Source: Paenibacillus sp. HB172176 (GTDB taxonomy: Bacteria > Bacillota > Bacilli > Paenibacillales > Paenibacillaceae). From it: a stretch of 64,000 nt of DNA. The position numbers were made by a program, and so were the translations under genes. Shown here piece after piece: positions 35,634-44,111 of the stretch. How positions within the stretch are numbered: the stretch's first letter is position 1; each line of letters starts with the position of its first letter. Under the pieces are notes generated by a model. That model saw only the letters and a program-made list of their open reading frames with translations. It did not search any database and had not been told where the DNA came from. The stretch spans positions 62,001-126,000 of the forward strand of contig NZ_JAATHD010000013.1 in NCBI RefSeq assembly GCF_011947265.1, given 5' to 3'.

Positions 35634-35912
35634 ATGAAGCTAATGTACAGCTATGATCACAGCGTCATCGAAATCGGTGAATCCGCGAACGATCCGGACG
35701 TGGAATTCGACATACGCGTTCCCGAGCAGGAGGCTTGGGACAAATTGAAGCTCATTCGTGACAGATTCGAGGATGACGATGTCTATACCGACGTCTTGTT
35801 CTACGCCTATGAGAATCATAAGGCACGCATCATTGTTAGGCAGGATTATTACGAGGATTTCATTCTCGCGCTGATGAAGCACGGCTTATTGACGAAGGTC
35901 GAGTGGGTTTGA
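35634..35912 (+). CDS. Small acidic protein of unknown function
   Basis: 92 residues from ATG 35634 (AAGGGGG 8-9 nt upstream). Acidic, no signal or membrane helix. Reads as a compact alpha/beta protein (VEFDIRVPEQEAWDKLKLI, IIVRQDYYEDFILALMKHG). Not recognised. A strong terminator follows about 80 bp after its stop. Confidence 0.7.
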   Translation: MKLMYSYDHSVIEIGESANDPDVEFDIRVPEQEAWDKLKLIRDRFEDDDVYTDVLFYAYENHKARIIVRQDYYEDFILALMKHGLLTKVEWV

Positions 35913-35955
35913 CTTATCGGCTGCGAGCTATACGGATTTATCCGATTAACCGACA

Positions 35956-36023
35956 GGGGCTGCTTCGCAAGCCCCGATGCAAAACAGCGGCAGCCGACTC
36001 ATCCTATGAGTCGGCTGTCTTTT
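35956..36023 (+). terminator. Strong terminator after the small acidic protein
   Basis: CAGCCGACTCAT (35991-36002), CCT loop, ATGAGTCGGCTG (36006-36017), then TCTTTTTG: a perfect 12-bp stem with a T-run. A second hairpin, GGGGCT/AGCCCC, lies just before it at 35957-35975. Confidence 0.92.
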
Positions 36024-36407
36024 TGAATCCAAGGTAATCTGCTTGTTCAACTTGTGGGTAGGCAGGTGGTTGGGAGAGGGTGGGGAGAGGCGGAGTGAAG
36101 GCGGAGTGAAGAATAAGCTGGAATTTCTCCCGTACATCTCACCGAAAAGTGCGAGAATCGAGGATAAGCTGGATTTCCTCCAGTATAATTCGGCTTTTGA
36201 GGCTGCAACTGCTGAATTGCACATAATATACGGGAGCTATTCCTGTTTATTAAAGCGAGGACGATGATTCGAGATCATATGCTGGAGAAAATCCAGTATA
36301 TTCATTTGGCTTCCAGGTGGACGGCGGAGGCAATGGGCGATGTGTGTTTTTAAAGACCAAGAAGGATAGGTTTGCGCACAAAGAGCTCGATTAGTAACAA
36401 GAATCGT
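36024..36407. repeat. Intergenic region with CTGGA/TCCAG repeats
   Basis: AAGCTGGAATTTCTCC (36116-36131) and AAGCTGGATTTCCTCC (36167-36182) are direct near-copies, and a further CTGGAGAAAATCCAG lies at 36282-36296. GGAATTTCTCCCGTAC is mirrored by ATACGGGAGCTATTCC near 36228. A 74-codon open frame here has no support. Confidence 0.5.
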
Positions 36408-36884
36408 TTAGACGAGTCCTGAGCTTTCATCCAATCCAAGCATCAAATTCATATTCTGAATGGCAGCCCCGGAAGCGCCTTTCCCCAAATTATCGAATCT
36501 GGAGATGAGCAGCACCTGATCCTGGTGGCCAAATACAAATATATCCACCCGATTCGTTTGATTGCACGCCGTGAGATTAAAAAAACCATCCTCGAGATGA
36601 GCCTCGGAATCGTAGGGCATAATGCGAACAAAGCGCTCGTCCTTATAATACTCCGCCAATAGCTGTTGAATATCTCTCGCAGCCCTCTTCTTCACGAATA
36701 ATCTTGGCAGCAGAGGGATGGATACGGCGTCGCTTTGAAAATAATTCCCCACGATTGGAGTGAAGAGCGGCGGCAATTCTAATCCTGAATAGCGCTTCAT
36801 CTCCGGAAGATGCTTATGATTCAGTTGCAGGGCGTAATGTCTTGGCGTGGAAAGCCGCTCATGCAGCGGGATGGGACCGCGGTA
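36408..36884 (-). pseudogene. argC: argC relic (N-acetyl-gamma-glutamyl-phosphate reductase, C-terminal half)
   Basis: The frame is open from just after a TAA at 36885-36887. It starts in mid-protein with RGPIPLHERL, then HYALQLNHKHLPEM, and ends RFDNLGKGASGAAIQNMNLMLGLDE, all hallmark segments of ArgC. The NADP-binding domain and the catalytic-Cys region are missing. No start codon or ribosome site is seen at the true left end. A remnant, not a functional arginine-biosynthesis gene. Confidence 0.88.
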
Positions 36885-37024
36885 TTAAATGCGCACAGGA
36901 ATGATGGCAGTCTGCAACAGATTGGCAGAATAGGATTGCCATAGCAGATTGGCATGAGGTTCTCCACGGCAGCCTGGTGCGATACTCGGCATGAGGTTTG
37001 CTGCTGCGGACACTGTCCAGCACA

Positions 37025-37074
37025 ACAAACAAAGCAACCGCCGCTTAAGAAGCCGGGGGCTGCTTTGTTTGTTG
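37025..37074. terminator. Hairpin overlapping the 3' end of the propeptide-like gene
   Basis: AACAAACAAAGCA (37025-37037) pairs with TGCTTTGTTTGTT (37056-37068): a perfect 13-bp stem that includes the last codons of the gene. A-rich on one side and T-rich on the other, so it may work in both directions. Confidence 0.6.
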
Positions 37075-37770
37075 TTCGATGATTTTGCCGGTTACCGAGT
37101 GGACGATGACGTTCTTGTCGGCGGCTGAATCGCGATACTTCAGCTTAACAACGTATACCAGAGGCGTGCCGGGACGCGAGGCCAGGTAGTAGGCACCTGC
37201 CGAAGGCTCTTCTCTGAGCATGGTGGAGGTTTCTGACTCGGCGCTCAAAGCTTTGCGAATGGCTTGATTCTCTGTTTTTGCCGGGTACATGGCTCGTTTG
37301 TTCATCTTTGTTTCCAGATGGGGATGAATGGTTCCTTCGACCTTCTCGATCTGTCCATTCCCGTTTATGCTGATGGTCAGCCCGTCCTCCCACACCGGCT
37401 TCCGGAACAGCATATGCTGGAAGTGGACATGAGTTCCTCCATCTGTCTCTTCCACGCTTGTCACCTTGAGGTCATGTCTTGGCTTGCGCAGACCGAATAC
37501 GGCTTTATGCTTGTTCAAAAACTCGTAGGCAATCCATTCGGGAGAATGCCGCGACGGATAGGACAGTATGCCGCTGATCAGGGAAGGCGTTCCCGTCTCT
37601 GGATGATAGACAAGCTCCAACTCTCCCCCGCTCAGCTTCTCGAATTGACGGATGGAGCTGTCGGATTTGGATGCCAAATCAACAGCGGATGCGCTGTGCG
37701 TGAAGACCAGCAATCCGGTCAGGCACAGCATGATGTAGATAGATGCTTTTATAGCGATCACCCCTTTCAT
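37045..37770 (-). CDS. Secreted FTP/PepSY-domain protein (protease propeptide-like, no catalytic domain)
   Basis: About 235-241 residues. Signal peptide ending SASA, then an FTP-like domain (SLISGILSYP...EWIAYEFLNKHKAVFG) and PepSY-like segments (VEETDGGTHVHFQHMLFRKPVWEDGL; KNQAIRKAL; YVVKLKYRDS...VIVHSVTGKII). These are the pro-region folds of thermolysin-type M4 proteases, but the protease itself is absent. The ATG at 37770 has no ribosome site; AAAGGGGTGAT lies just before an ATA (37752) where a start codon would fit best. May be a protease inhibitor or chaperone, or a truncated protease. Confidence 0.75.
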   Translation of the reverse strand: MKGVIAIKASIYIMLCLTGLLVFTHSASAVDLASKSDSSIRQFEKLSGGELELVYHPETGTPSLISGILSYPSRHSPEWIAYEFLNKHKAVFGLRKPRHDLKVTSVEETDGGTHVHFQHMLFRKPVWEDGLTISINGNGQIEKVEGTIHPHLETKMNKRAMYPAKTENQAIRKALSAESETSTMLREEPSAGAYYLASRPGTPLVYVVKLKYRDSAADKNVIVHSVTGKIIEQQTKQPPAS

Positions 37771-37964
37771 TCAGGCAGAGATATTCCCCATTATTGGCTT
37801 CCATGCTTGAAGCTATTCATCGAGAACGAAAGGCTGCAATCGCAGAAAGAAAGAATGAATGTTCAGAAATTGTACAGTTTTTAGGAGAAGTCCCATTACG
37901 ACTCTCTGCAACTTCATATATAATGAGTAAATAACAGCAGGGCGGTCTAAGGAGCCCTGCTTCT

Positions 37965-40900
37965 ATGACATGGACGTCGGATGGAGGCCAAATGGATTTG
38001 GATACGATCAACGAGACGCCGTTAAAGACGATAATGAGCACGTCCCCCCTATCTCTTCACACTTTCTTCTCTATTGTATTGCCATTCATTGAAGAGATTG
38101 GTCGATTGCATGAACGCGGATTACTTCGAATGAATGTAAGCCCACGCTATATGAAGGTAGTGGTCGACTCCGGCAAAATAGCTCTGCTGCCAATCGATCA
38201 TCCGATTGGACAGGACTCCGGGAGCCTGGACGCTTCGCCCCAAGAGGAGCTTCGCGACAGACTTGCGTATCTTTCGCCGGAGCAGACGGGCCGCATGAAA
38301 AGGAAGACTGACGAGCGGAGCGACTTGTACGGGGCTGGGGTTCTGCTGTACGAGCTGTTGACCGGCAAGCTTCCCTTTCCAGCGAGTACGGCAGAGGACT
38401 GGATCTACGCCCATATGGCGCTGCTGCCGACTCCTCCGGAGAAGCTCAGTCCCGGAACGCCATCGGCAATAAGCGATATCATTATGAAGCTGCTCGCCAA
38501 AGCGCCGGAGGAGCGTTACCAAAGCGCAGAAGGCTTGATAGATGATATGACACGCTGCCGAGATGAATGGGAGCAGTTTGGTTATGTGTCCAGCTTCGAG
38601 CTCGGAGAGACGGATGCGGTAAGCGGCTTTCGTCTGCCGGAGAAGCTGTATGGCCGAGAGAGAGAAGTTGAAAAGCTGACCGTCGCGTATGAATGCGCTT
38701 GCAGTGGCGAGAGCTCTCTGGTCATGCTAAGCGGTTATGCGGGCAGCGGGAAGACCGCATTGATTCGTGCGCTGCAGGCTAGCATTGCGCCGCATAGAGG
38801 TTATTTTGCTGCGGCTAAGTTCGAGCAATTGAAGCAATCAACGCCCTATGCCGCGATTCATGCTGTCATGCGCCAGCTTACTCGCAGGCTGCTGACCGAG
38901 GAAGAGAGCGCGCTTTGTCAGTGGAGAGACAAGCTTCAGGGTGCACTGGGTCAGAGCGGGAGCCTGCTGACGGAAGTGATCCCTGAGCTTTCGCTCATTA
39001 TCGGTCCGCAGCCGGCTCTGCCGGAATTGCCTCCCGCCGAGGCGACCAAGCGGTTTCAGCTGCTCTTCGGAAGCTTTATGAAAGTTTTCGCCTGTGCCCA
39101 GCATCCGTTGACGGTGTGGTTCGATGATCTGCATTGGGCGGATGAGGCATCGCTTGGGCTGCTAAGGGCCTTCGTCAAGGATGCTGGCCATCTGCATCTG
39201 CTTATGCTCGGAACCTACCGTAATCGTGAAGAAGGGGAAGATTTCCCGAAGCTGCTCGAGGAGGCAATTCCCGAGGAAGTCGTTGTTGTCCATCGTCTCG
39301 CTCTCGATGGACTCGACTATAGGAATGTAAGGGCTTTTATCGCGGATTTGCTGCATGCTGATCCGATCAGCGTCAAGCCTTTGGCGGAAGCGATGTATCG
39401 CAAGACCGGCGGGAATCCTCTTTACTTGAAGCAAATGCTGCAATTGCTCTATGAGGAGCGTCTGCTCTACTTCTGCAAGCAGGAGAGGCGCTGGGCGTGG
39501 GATATGGAGGCGATCAATAAACGGAAGGCCTTCGAGAATGTGACTGATCTTATTGTGCGGCGGATGAGCGCGCTTCCTGCGGGCACCGCCGAGGTCTTGC
39601 GCATGGCAAGCTGCATCGGATTATCCTTTGATCTGCGCATGCTGTCGATAATAGCCGCCCAGGAAGACGAGGTGACGGAGCGGCAATTGCAGCCCGCGTT
39701 GAATGAAGGCTTGCTCGCCACCGAGAAGAATCGATTCATCTTCTTGCATGATCAGGTTCAGAGGGCAGCGCATCATTTGCTTACCGATGCAGAGCGTATA
39801 CAGATCCATTTAAGGATCGGACGGATTCTGCTTCAGGATTCCCGGTCCACGGACGGACAAACGGATGATCGGCTCTTCGAGACGGTGCATCATCTGAATC
39901 TAGGGCGTTCGGCAATAACGGATCTGGACGAAATCGAGCAACTTGCAGCATTGAATCTAAAGGCGGGCAGGAAGGCGAAAACATCTGCCGATTACGCGCT
40001 CGCCTTGACGCTTCTTAAGACAGGAGTCAAGCTGCTCGAAGAGTGGAGCGCCTCCGTTCATGAGACTCTGTCTGCCGAGCTGATGCTTGAACGGTCAGAA
40101 TGCGAATATTTCTGCGGCAATGCGGATATGGCCGAATCGATTCTGGAGCAGATGCTGCTGCAGGCGACGGCCCCGGCAGAACGGGCAAGAATCTTCATTA
40201 TTCAGATTACGATGTATGCTTACTTGAAGCAGGAATGGAGAGCGTTCCATATCGCGATTGAAGCGATGGCCGAATTCGGACTGAGGATATCGGATAAATC
40301 CTCCACCATGTCCATCATGACAGAGATCAGCTTGACGCAATTGACGCTTGCCAGACATCAACGCGCGTTGCAGGGCATGTCGCTTAATCATGATCCCATG
40401 CATAAAGCGCTCGCGGATATTGTTATGGCATCTTCCTCAATTATATTTATTATAGATGAGGAGCTGTCGGTCATCCTGTTCGCCAAGTATGTCAGAATGT
40501 CGCTTAATCAGGGCCACTCTGACGCATTCTGCATTGCACTCGGCTCTTATGCTATTGCGTTATGCGCCATGCTGAAGAGCAACAAGCTCGCTCTCCGTTT
40601 GGTTGATATCGCGCTTCACTATGCGGAGCGGTCTCATAGTGTACTGCTGAAGGGAAAGATGCAGTTCATGAAGGGCTTTATCTTGCAGTTGAACCGACCA
40701 CAGGATTCGGAACGCTACTTTCTGCTGGCGAGTAAGCTTAGCATGGAAGGCGGGGATATGGTCTACGCTTGTTATTCGATTTCGTCGCATGTGATAACAG
40801 CCAGCGATGATCTCAGGGCTCTACGCGAAATTTGCCGAAGCAATTTGGATTACGCAGGTCGAGGCCTGGACGAAATGACGTTGCGCGTCCTTCATCTAAC

Positions 40901-42485
40901 CGAGGAGTATGTGCGTCTCTTGCAACACAAGCCTGCACCCGAGCTCGTCTTCGACAGCGAGTATTTCGATGCGGATATGCTGGCGCAAGGCTTGAAGGCG
41001 GACAATACTCAGAAGCATAATATCCTTTATTACTATACCTGCAGAGTGGAGGTCTATTACCTGTTCGGCTATTATTCCCGAGCTGCCGAGCTTGCCGCGC
41101 AAGCCATGAATTACGAGAAGGGAACGATGCTGTCATTCAACCAACGCTTACACTTCTATTACGCACTTTCAACCCTGGCTGATTATGAGACTGCTTCGAC
41201 AGCCTTGAGAGCTCGGTATAGAAGCTTGTGGAAGAAACTGTTCAGTCGGATGAAGCGCTGGTCGAGGGTAATGTCGGAAAGCACGGAAGCGAAATATAGA
41301 TTGATGCTAGCGGAGATTACAAGATTGAACGGCAATCATGCCAAGGCGGTTAAGGACTATGACGCGGCAGTCTCCTATGCGCGGCAGATAGACAACAGCC
41401 GGGACGAGGCGATTGCTTGCGAGAGAGCGGGCCGCTGCTTCATGGAGATGAGGCGGGTAAAGGAGGCGAAGGATTATCTGTTCGATGCCTGTCGCGCCTA
41501 TTATCGTTGGGGAGCGGCAGGCAAGGTTCAGAGTCTGAAGGAAGACTTTCCGTTTCTTGATGCGCTCGTGTTGAAGCGGGAGAACGAGAATTCTGCGACT
41601 AAGCGGCTGGCGGCGGGATCTCCTCGTTCTCCTGGATTTGAGTCGGAACCGCAGCCTATTCTTCCTTCCGGCATGAATCCGGATCCATCTCTGGCAAAAG
41701 AAATGGATATGAGCACGATTCGTCAGGTTTCAAAGATTGATATCACGACCAGCGAGGAGATTGATCTGCTCAATAGCTTCATCGATCTTGCTATTCGCAA
41801 TGCCGGCGCGGAGCGAGCGGTTATGTTGATTCAAGGAGAAGACGGGTTGCGCATAGAAGCTGAGAAGAATATGAACCCTCTGAGAGTTGAAGCGGTGGAG
41901 ATGCAATCGGAAATGGTCGCCGCTTTCTCCTCGATGCCGTACTCGGGCGCCGTTGTGCGCTTTGCGCTGCGAACGCGAGAAGCGGTAGTGCTGTCGAATG
42001 CCGTTCAAAGCCCCTTTGCCTGGGGCGCATACATTCAAGCTGTGAGACCGAAGTCGATTCTATGTCTCCCGATTGTGTACACCGATCATCGCATTGGCGT
42101 GCTGTATTTGGAAAATAATCTGCTCGCAGGAGCCTTTACGGCGGAGCGGATAGAGGTGCTGGAGCTCGTTCTCTCGCGTATGGTCCATCTCAAGCTGCTG
42201 CGGAAGCGGGATGAGCCTGTCGAGACTGGCTCGCTGCTCGAAGACAGCTCCAGTTCCGATTCCGGGTGGACGATGCAGCAGCCGCTGATCGAGCCGCTCT
42301 CTGCTCGCGAGCTGGACATTCTTCGTCTCATGGCGGACGGGCTGTCCAATAAGGAGATTGCCCTTCGACTGGATATCAAGGAAGGGACGGTCAAGAGCCA
42401 TGGCGTCAATATCTACGGCAAGCTTCAAGCGAAACGAAGAGCGCAGGCTGTCGCCAGGGCAAGAGAGCTGGGGCTGCTTGAGTGA
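37965..42485 (+). CDS. Pseudokinase / STAND ATPase / GAF / LuxR-type regulator
   Basis: 1506 residues. Residues 1-205: C-lobe of a serine/threonine kinase fold (AYLSPEQTGRM, DERSDLYGAGVLLYELLTGKLPF), lacking the glycine loop and lysine region, with LLRMNVSP in place of HRDIKPxN; probably inactive. Residues 226-480: AAA-type ATPase with Walker A GYAGSGKT (257-264) and Walker B VWFDDLHWAD. A long helical TPR-like middle, a GAF domain (about 1265-1410) and a C-terminal LuxR helix-turn-helix (PLSARELDILRLMADGLSNKEIA... VKSH). Related giant proteins usually end in a histidine kinase; here a DNA-binding domain takes that place. Start ATG 37965 has AAGGAG 10 nt upstream; ATG 37992 is an alternative. 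Ends 4 bp from the convergent gene. Confidence 0.88.
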   Translation: MTWTSDGGQMDLDTINETPLKTIMSTSPLSLHTFFSIVLPFIEEIGRLHERGLLRMNVSPRYMKVVVDSGKIALLPIDHPIGQDSGSLDASPQEELRDRLAYLSPEQTGRMKRKTDERSDLYGAGVLLYELLTGKLPFPASTAEDWIYAHMALLPTPPEKLSPGTPSAISDIIMKLLAKAPEERYQSAEGLIDDMTRCRDEWEQFGYVSSFELGETDAVSGFRLPEKLYGREREVEKLTVAYECACSGESSLVMLSGYAGSGKTALIRALQASIAPHRGYFAAAKFEQLKQSTPYAAIHAVMRQLTRRLLTEEESALCQWRDKLQGALGQSGSLLTEVIPELSLIIGPQPALPELPPAEATKRFQLLFGSFMKVFACAQHPLTVWFDDLHWADEASLGLLRAFVKDAGHLHLLMLGTYRNREEGEDFPKLLEEAIPEEVVVVHRLALDGLDYRNVRAFIADLLHADPISVKPLAEAMYRKTGGNPLYLKQMLQLLYEERLLYFCKQERRWAWDMEAINKRKAFENVTDLIVRRMSALPAGTAEVLRMASCIGLSFDLRMLSIIAAQEDEVTERQLQPALNEGLLATEKNRFIFLHDQVQRAAHHLLTDAERIQIHLRIGRILLQDSRSTDGQTDDRLFETVHHLNLGRSAITDLDEIEQLAALNLKAGRKAKTSADYALALTLLKTGVKLLEEWSASVHETLSAELMLERSECEYFCGNADMAESILEQMLLQATAPAERARIFIIQITMYAYLKQEWRAFHIAIEAMAEFGLRISDKSSTMSIMTEISLTQLTLARHQRALQGMSLNHDPMHKALADIVMASSSIIFIIDEELSVILFAKYVRMSLNQGHSDAFCIALGSYAIALCAMLKSNKLALRLVDIALHYAERSHSVLLKGKMQFMKGFILQLNRPQDSERYFLLASKLSMEGGDMVYACYSISSHVITASDDLRALREICRSNLDYAGRGLDEMTLRVLHLTEEYVRLLQHKPAPELVFDSEYFDADMLAQGLKADNTQKHNILYYYTCRVEVYYLFGYYSRAAELAAQAMNYEKGTMLSFNQRLHFYYALSTLADYETASTALRARYRSLWKKLFSRMKRWSRVMSESTEAKYRLMLAEITRLNGNHAKAVKDYDAAVSYARQIDNSRDEAIACERAGRCFMEMRRVKEAKDYLFDACRAYYRWGAAGKVQSLKEDFPFLDALVLKRENENSATKRLAAGSPRSPGFESEPQPILPSGMNPDPSLAKEMDMSTIRQVSKIDITTSEEIDLLNSFIDLAIRNAGAERAVMLIQGEDGLRIEAEKNMNPLRVEAVEMQSEMVAAFSSMPYSGAVVRFALRTREAVVLSNAVQSPFAWGAYIQAVRPKSILCLPIVYTDHRIGVLYLENNLLAGAFTAERIEVLELVLSRMVHLKLLRKRDEPVETGSLLEDSSSSDSGWTMQQPLIEPLSARELDILRLMADGLSNKEIALRLDIKEGTVKSHGVNIYGKLQAKRRAQAVARARELGLLE

Positions 42486-42489
42486 ACGG

Positions 42490-43176
42490 TCATTCCAGCT
42501 CAAGCGGAAGGAAGGCGTATTCGCCATTCCTGACGATGTCGCGTCTGCGAATGGGAATAGGCTGCTTGAAGAGCGGGCCGTCGATGACGGTCGTATGAAA
42601 TTCCCCGCCCTCGCCGCAAGGGTCGATGTCTCGTGCTATTAACTCATCTACGAATTCGCGGTTCAAAGAGCGACCGAGATCCTGCTCCGTCATGCCGAGC
42701 GACAGATTGACCGTCACTACAATCGCGACATAGCCAAGGTCGATGAAAGTGTTCACGATCTCCAGGTGATCGGCGCGCCATAGTGGCATGCCAAGCTCCA
42801 GTCCGGCAGCCTGGGTCATGCGATCATGCCAACAGCCCTCCTCGGGCATATCGATATCGCCGGTAATCAGCGCTTCTGCGCCAAGTGACCTTGCCTTCTC
42901 AAGCAGCTTGGCGAACTCTCGCTCATAATCTTCCCAGCTCGCAGCCGCGGTATACACGGGCAGGCCGATAGCTTCAGCCTGCGCCCGAATAAGCTCGGGC
43001 GGCATGCCATGCGAGCGGGAACGCTTTCCTTCCTCTTCAAGCATTACGATGAGTCCCGTAGCCTCTCCGGCCTCCATCGCAAGATGGAGAGCAAGCGTGC
43101 TGTCCTTGCCTCCGCTGTAGGAAGCGATGAATGGCAAGCCGCAGGCATGCTCCCTCCAATTCTTCGTTACTGTCAT
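42490..43176 (-). CDS. PP-loop ATPase, diphthine-ammonia ligase-like (DUF71)
   Basis: 228 residues. PP-loop SYSGGKDSTLAL near residue 20 and SRSHG, LITGDID, GEFHT, all features of the DUF71/MJ0570 family. Eukaryotic members amidate diphthine; bacteria lack diphthamide, so the bacterial substrate is unknown (roles near vitamin B12 salvage are reported for some). ATG 43176 with GAGGAG 8 nt upstream; the frame to 43194 is not needed. Confidence 0.85.
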   Translation of the reverse strand: MTVTKNWREHACGLPFIASYSGGKDSTLALHLAMEAGEATGLIVMLEEEGKRSRSHGMPPELIRAQAEAIGLPVYTAAASWEDYEREFAKLLEKARSLGAEALITGDIDMPEEGCWHDRMTQAAGLELGMPLWRADHLEIVNTFIDLGYVAIVVTVNLSLGMTEQDLGRSLNREFVDELIARDIDPCGEGGEFHTTVIDGPLFKQPIPIRRRDIVRNGEYAFLPLELE

Positions 43177-43320
43177 AGTAGAATCTCCTCTCATACCGTT
43201 TGTTTTGCCGTTTCCTCCTGAGAATCAAGGACGATCTGATGGACGTATCAAATGTCAAAATGTCAGCTCCAGCAGCTGCCAGCAGGGAATGCGATGCCTG
43301 CGATGCCGAGTGCCGACTCC

Positions 43321-43884
43321 TTACAACTGCGGAGACAACAGGCGGATTTGTTTGGCCAGATATTCCGGGCTGTAGGGGGTGTCGTGGCGCAGCCAGGTAA
43401 TAATCGTGCCGATGATCGCCGAGCTTAGGTACCAAGAGCCGATTTCCGCTTGAATGTCGTGATTGTCGGTGCGCTTGAAGTAATTCTCGATCTTGCCGGC
43501 GATCAGGCCGCCTGTTACGGACATGAACCGTTCCGTGAAAACGGGCACGCGCTTCGTGACCAGCAGCAGCTTGAACAGCTTGGTGTTCTCCTGCACATGC
43601 TCCAGCAGACGCACCAGCACGGCTGTAGGCTCTTTGGGCGCCGAGCGCAGCGCGTCATACATTTGATTGATAATATCATCGGCGATGCGGTCCAGCATGT
43701 CGGGGATATCCTTGTAATGCAGGTAGAAGGTGACCCGGTTAATGGTAGCTCTTTCGGCAATGCGATTGACGGTTAACTTCTCCAGTTCGGTCTCCTCCAG
43801 CAAGTCAATGAATGCATCGCGTATAAGCTGCCGAGTCCTCAGCACACGCGGATCTGACTGATTCGATTGGTCGCGATTCGTCAT
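43321..43884 (-). CDS. TetR-family regulator of the divergent exporter
   Basis: 187 residues. Helix-turn-helix LTVNRIAERATINRVTFYLHY and a TetR_C domain. Start ATG 43884 with AGGAGG; the longer open frame to 44085 runs through the control region and is not used. Probably represses the divergent MFS exporter and itself; two direct copies of TGTCTAGTAA lie between the genes. Confidence 0.9.
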   Translation of the reverse strand: MTNRDQSNQSDPRVLRTRQLIRDAFIDLLEETELEKLTVNRIAERATINRVTFYLHYKDIPDMLDRIADDIINQMYDALRSAPKEPTAVLVRLLEHVQENTKLFKLLLVTKRVPVFTERFMSVTGGLIAGKIENYFKRTDNHDIQAEIGSWYLSSAIIGTIITWLRHDTPYSPEYLAKQIRLLSPQL

Positions 43885-43930
43885 GGCTCCTCCTGTCTTG
43901 CCCAATGAAAGGGCAGGTTTACATTTTCGG

Positions 43931-43986
43931 CTAGACTGTCTAGTAAACATAACTTGAACGACAATTTCAACATATTTGTCTAGTAA
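43931..43986. promoter_or_regulatory. Candidate TetR operators
   Basis: TGTCTAGTAA occurs at 43937-43946 and 43977-43986, exactly 40 bp (about four helical turns) apart in the same orientation. The left copy is extended to the perfect dyad CTAGAC-T-GTCTAG (43931-43943). Confidence 0.6.
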
Positions 43987-44057
43987 CTGACAGATTCTTC
44001 TCATCTGTAGCTTGCTGCTCTGCGGGTCACAGGCGTATAATGCGACTATAAGTAAAG

Positions 44058-44075
44058 TATACAACACATTGTATA
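44058..44075. promoter_or_regulatory. Operator-like dyad before the exporter gene
   Basis: TATACAA-CACA-TTGTATA, a perfect 7-bp dyad with 4-nt spacer, 36 bp before the exporter start. It may be the real TetR site or a second regulator's site. Unassigned. Confidence 0.5.
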
Positions 44076-44111
44076 TTAACTCCATTTATTTTGAGAAAGG
44101 ATCTGACTGTT

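Noticed and set aside
36043..36267. 74-codon frame in the CTGGA repeat region
   Set aside because: Made of repeat sequence and without a ribosome site.
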